A DNA stretch of 64,000 bases, taken from contig JAIPBH010000004.1 in the NCBI GenBank assembly GCA_021739635.1, forward strand, positions 124,001 through 188,000, written 5' to 3'. Below are positions 62,025-64,000 of this stretch, piece after piece. Made by a program: the position numbers and the translations under genes. The first letter of the stretch is position 1; the number at the start of each line of letters is the position of its first letter. The DNA comes from Flavobacteriaceae bacterium. Its GTDB lineage: Bacteria > Bacteroidota > Bacteroidia > Flavobacteriales > Flavobacteriaceae. Under the pieces are notes generated by a model. That model ran no database searches. It saw only the letters and a program-made list of their open reading frames with translations, and was not told the origin of the DNA.

Positions 62025-64000
62025 ATGTTTTCTACTATATACTTTCACGAATTAAAATATTGGTTTAAAAAACCAGCTTTTTATATTTACATGGCGATTT
62101 TTTTAATATTGTCATTATTTCTTTCAGCCAGTTCTGCAGGAATTTTTGATTTTCTAACCGTTTCAACGGGTTCTTCAAAAATTGTAAACTCTCCAATGGG
62201 CGTAATTGGTTTGTTTAATGGCTTAACAACGTTTATTTTCTTTTTGTTTCCTTCTATAATTGGAGCAACAATTTATAGAGATTACAAAAGTGAAATGCAT
62301 ACAATTTTATATTCCTATCCATTTTCAAAGGCTCATTATTTATTTGCAAAGTTTTTTTCTGGAATAACCATTGTTACCATCATTACATTGGTTATTGGAC
62401 TTGGAATGTTAGTAGGTTTTAGGCTGCCAGGAACAAATCAAGATATTGTTGGGCCAGTGATTTTAGAGGCGTATTTGCAAGCTTATGTTGTTTATATCAT
62501 TCCCAACATATTACTTTTTGGAGCTATTGTATTTGCCGTGGTTACATTTACAAGAAATATAGCAGCAGGATTTATAACAATAGTGTTGTTAATGCTGGTT
62601 CAAGGTATTGTTGCCAATTTATTGTCTGATCCTGAAAACAGACTTATTTCATCACTTTTAGATCCGTTTGGTGCTGAAGCTGCTAATTATTACACACGAT
62701 ATTGGACTGTTGCAGAGCAAAATGAGATGATGCTTCCAGTAAAAGGCGTTGTCATTTACAATCGATTAATTTGGTTAGGAATTGCTACCATAGTTTTTGC
62801 CTTAGTTTTTAAATTGTTTTCGTTTAGTCAAAATGCATTAACCTTTTCATTCAGAAAAACCAAAGGAGAACGTTCTACAAAAAGCAATTTTGGTGGGATT
62901 ACTCGAATTCATTTACCAAAAGTAGATTTTGATTTTTCATTCATTCAAAACTTAAAAACTACTTGGAGGTTATCAAATGTAGATTTAAAATATATTATTA
63001 AAAGCTGGCCTTTTATAAGCATTGTTCTTGTTGGACTCATTTTTATATTGATTTCTGCAACTGCTTTAGGTGAAGTGTTTGGCACAAAAACGCTGCCAGT
63101 TACATGGCAAATGCTTTTAATTCCGGGTAATAGTTTTTCATTGTTTATTAATATTTTAACGTTTTTATATGCTGGAATGTTGGTGCATAGAGGAAAACTA
63201 GATAATATGAATCATCTTATGGATGTTACTCCAATTCCTAATTGGAGTTTATTATTATCAAAACTACTGGCCTTATTAAAAATGCAAGCATTATTGTTGT
63301 TTGTCATTATTGTTGGTGGCATGATGATTCAAATATATCATGGGTATTATGATTTTGAAATAAGTCATTATTTATATGAATTATACATACTAAATTTTAT
63401 TGGTTTTGCTATTTGGGCGTTTTTATCATTGTTTATACAAATACTCATTGGTAATCCGTATTTAGGATTGTTTGTCATGTTGGTTATTTCTATTGGAATT
63501 CCGTTTTTATCATTTGCAGGTATAGAACAGGCTATTTTTAAATATAATCAAGCTCCAGGTTTTCAATATTCAGATATGAATGGCTATGGTGCTACGTTTT
63601 CACCTTATATAATCCATAAACTATATTGGTTTTTCTGTGGATTGATATTGTTGTGTCTTTCAGCGTTATTTTGGGTAAGAGGTATTCCTAATTCATTTAA
63701 AGAACGATTTAATATTGCAAAATCGCGTTTTAAAGGCTTTGTTTTGATTGGTTTTTGTATATGCGTGGTTGTTTTTTTAAGTTTAGGGTTTACTATTTTT
63801 TATGAAAACAATATTATTAATGAGCGAACATCATCAAAAGATCAAGAAAAACGCTCAGTAACTTGGGAAAAAACATATAAAAAATATGAAAATGCTATGC
63901 AACCAAGAATTGTTTCAGTAACATGCCATGTTAATATTTTTCCAAAGGAATTAAATTTTGATGCCAATGGGTCATACATTATGGTTAATAAAACACAAGT
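62025..64000 (+). CDS. ABC-2 type permease fused to an M1-peptidase-like domain (5' part)
   Basis: Runs off the right edge after ~658 codons with no stop. It starts ‘MFSTIYFHELKYWFKKPAFY’ and contains about twelve membrane helices in two ABC-2 sets (about 18-290 and 320-590). After the last helix (near 590-610) the sequence turns soluble, with ‘RIVSVTCHVNIFPKELNFDA’ near the end, which looks like the beginning of the beta domain of M1 aminopeptidases. From memory, Bacteroidota encode ~1100-1200-residue permease/M1 fusions next to such ATPases; the zinc motif HExxH would lie outside the window. Confidence 0.8.
   Translation, partial: MFSTIYFHELKYWFKKPAFYIYMAIFLILSLFLSASSAGIFDFLTVSTGSSKIVNSPMGVIGLFNGLTTFIFFLFPSIIGATIYRDYKSEMHTILYSYPFSKAHYLFAKFFSGITIVTIITLVIGLGMLVGFRLPGTNQDIVGPVILEAYLQAYVVYIIPNILLFGAIVFAVVTFTRNIAAGFITIVLLMLVQGIVANLLSDPENRLISSLLDPFGAEAANYYTRYWTVAEQNEMMLPVKGVVIYNRLIWLGIATIVFALVFKLFSFSQNALTFSFRKTKGERSTKSNFGGITRIHLPKVDFDFSFIQNLKTTWRLSNVDLKYIIKSWPFISIVLVGLIFILISATALGEVFGTKTLPVTWQMLLIPGNSFSLFINILTFLYAGMLVHRGKLDNMNHLMDVTPIPNWSLLLSKLLALLKMQALLLFVIIVGGMMIQIYHGYYDFEISHYLYELYILNFIGFAIWAFLSLFIQILIGNPYLGLFVMLVISIGIPFLSFAGIEQAIFKYNQAPGFQYSDMNGYGATFSPYIIHKLYWFFCGLILLCLSALFWVRGIPNSFKERFNIAKSRFKGFVLIGFCICVVVFLSLGFTIFYENNIINERTSSKDQEKRSVTWEKTYKKYENAMQPRIVSVTCHVNIFPKELNFDANGSYIMVNKTQ

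Noticed and set aside
1-64000. tRNA, rRNA, CRISPR array, transposase, integrase or prophage genes
   Set aside because: Looked for typical tRNA T-arm sequences, regularly spaced repeats and mobile-element proteins; none was seen by eye. A covariance-model or profile search would settle it.

Overview
The window is about one third G+C and reads as the chromosome of a marine-type member of the Flavobacteriaceae (Bacteroidota). Evidence for this: type IX secretion (T9SS) C-terminal sorting domains, a BlaI/M56 sensor pair with a TonB-plug-like tail, a glutamine synthetase III, DUF3078, DUF4197 and YtxJ proteins, promoters with the Bacteroidota -7 box TAnnTTTG, almost no Shine-Dalgarno sequences, and short dispersed repeats of the kind common in flavobacteria. 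No rRNA, tRNA, CRISPR array, transposase or prophage was recognised. The region looks like ordinary core chromosome with small accessory pieces. Several automatic-style long starts (TTG/GTG) were shortened here because a promoter or terminator lies inside the extension.

Layout. 1-9.9 kb: start of clpB (reverse), a bacillithiol-type redox protein, a small cyclotransferase, a lipoprotein, fumarylacetoacetase, glyA, a periplasmic serine hydrolase and a large GH63-type glucosidase. 10.4-15.4 kb: a tightly overlapping gluconate operon (gluconokinase, 6-phosphogluconate dehydrogenase, GntP permease) followed by an SSS sodium/sugar symporter. 15.8-24.1 kb: two consecutive hybrid histidine kinases, then a T9SS-secreted protein and a second exported protein; a TGACA-N2-TGTCA dyad stands before the first kinase and again before the T9SS gene. 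24.1-30.1 kb: a 50-codon flavobacterial small gene, a secreted endonuclease I, the BlaI/BlaR-like pair with tandem operators and a GC-rich repeat as its leader, and a Na+/Ca2+ antiporter. 30.1-33.6 kb: two divergent glutamine synthetases of different classes separated by a region with three GGGGTAT elements. 33.7-40.1 kb: purM-type gene, DUF3078 protein, prfA, pyrF, small ORFs, DUF4197 lipoprotein, purU.

40.3-45.6 kb: fused isobutyryl-CoA mutase (IcmF), whose inter-domain linker is partly encoded by a dispersed repeat, a Crp/Fnr regulator and an Lrp regulator. 45.7-54.6 kb: transport and stress genes: two MFS transporters, an MsbA-like ABC exporter, DinB, VOC, YceI, a second Crp/Fnr regulator and a one-domain DEAD-like protein. 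54.6-64 kb: acyl-CoA carboxylase operon (carrier protein, DUF1801, biotin carboxylase, carboxyltransferase), PrsW protease, NUDIX hydrolase, M42 peptidase, and an ABC ATPase with a permease/M1-peptidase partner running off the right edge.

Functional links: IcmF and the biotin-dependent carboxylase are both expected in branched- and odd-chain acyl-CoA metabolism; gluconokinase, Gnd and GntP make a complete gluconate to ribulose-5-phosphate route; glyA and purU exchange one-carbon units, with PurM in purine synthesis. The most unusual finding is a transcription attenuator before the MFS transporter at 45.7-46.9 kb: a promoter, a 24-codon leader ORF, and an intrinsic terminator whose 5' arm can pair instead with an identical 9-base sequence inside the leader ORF.
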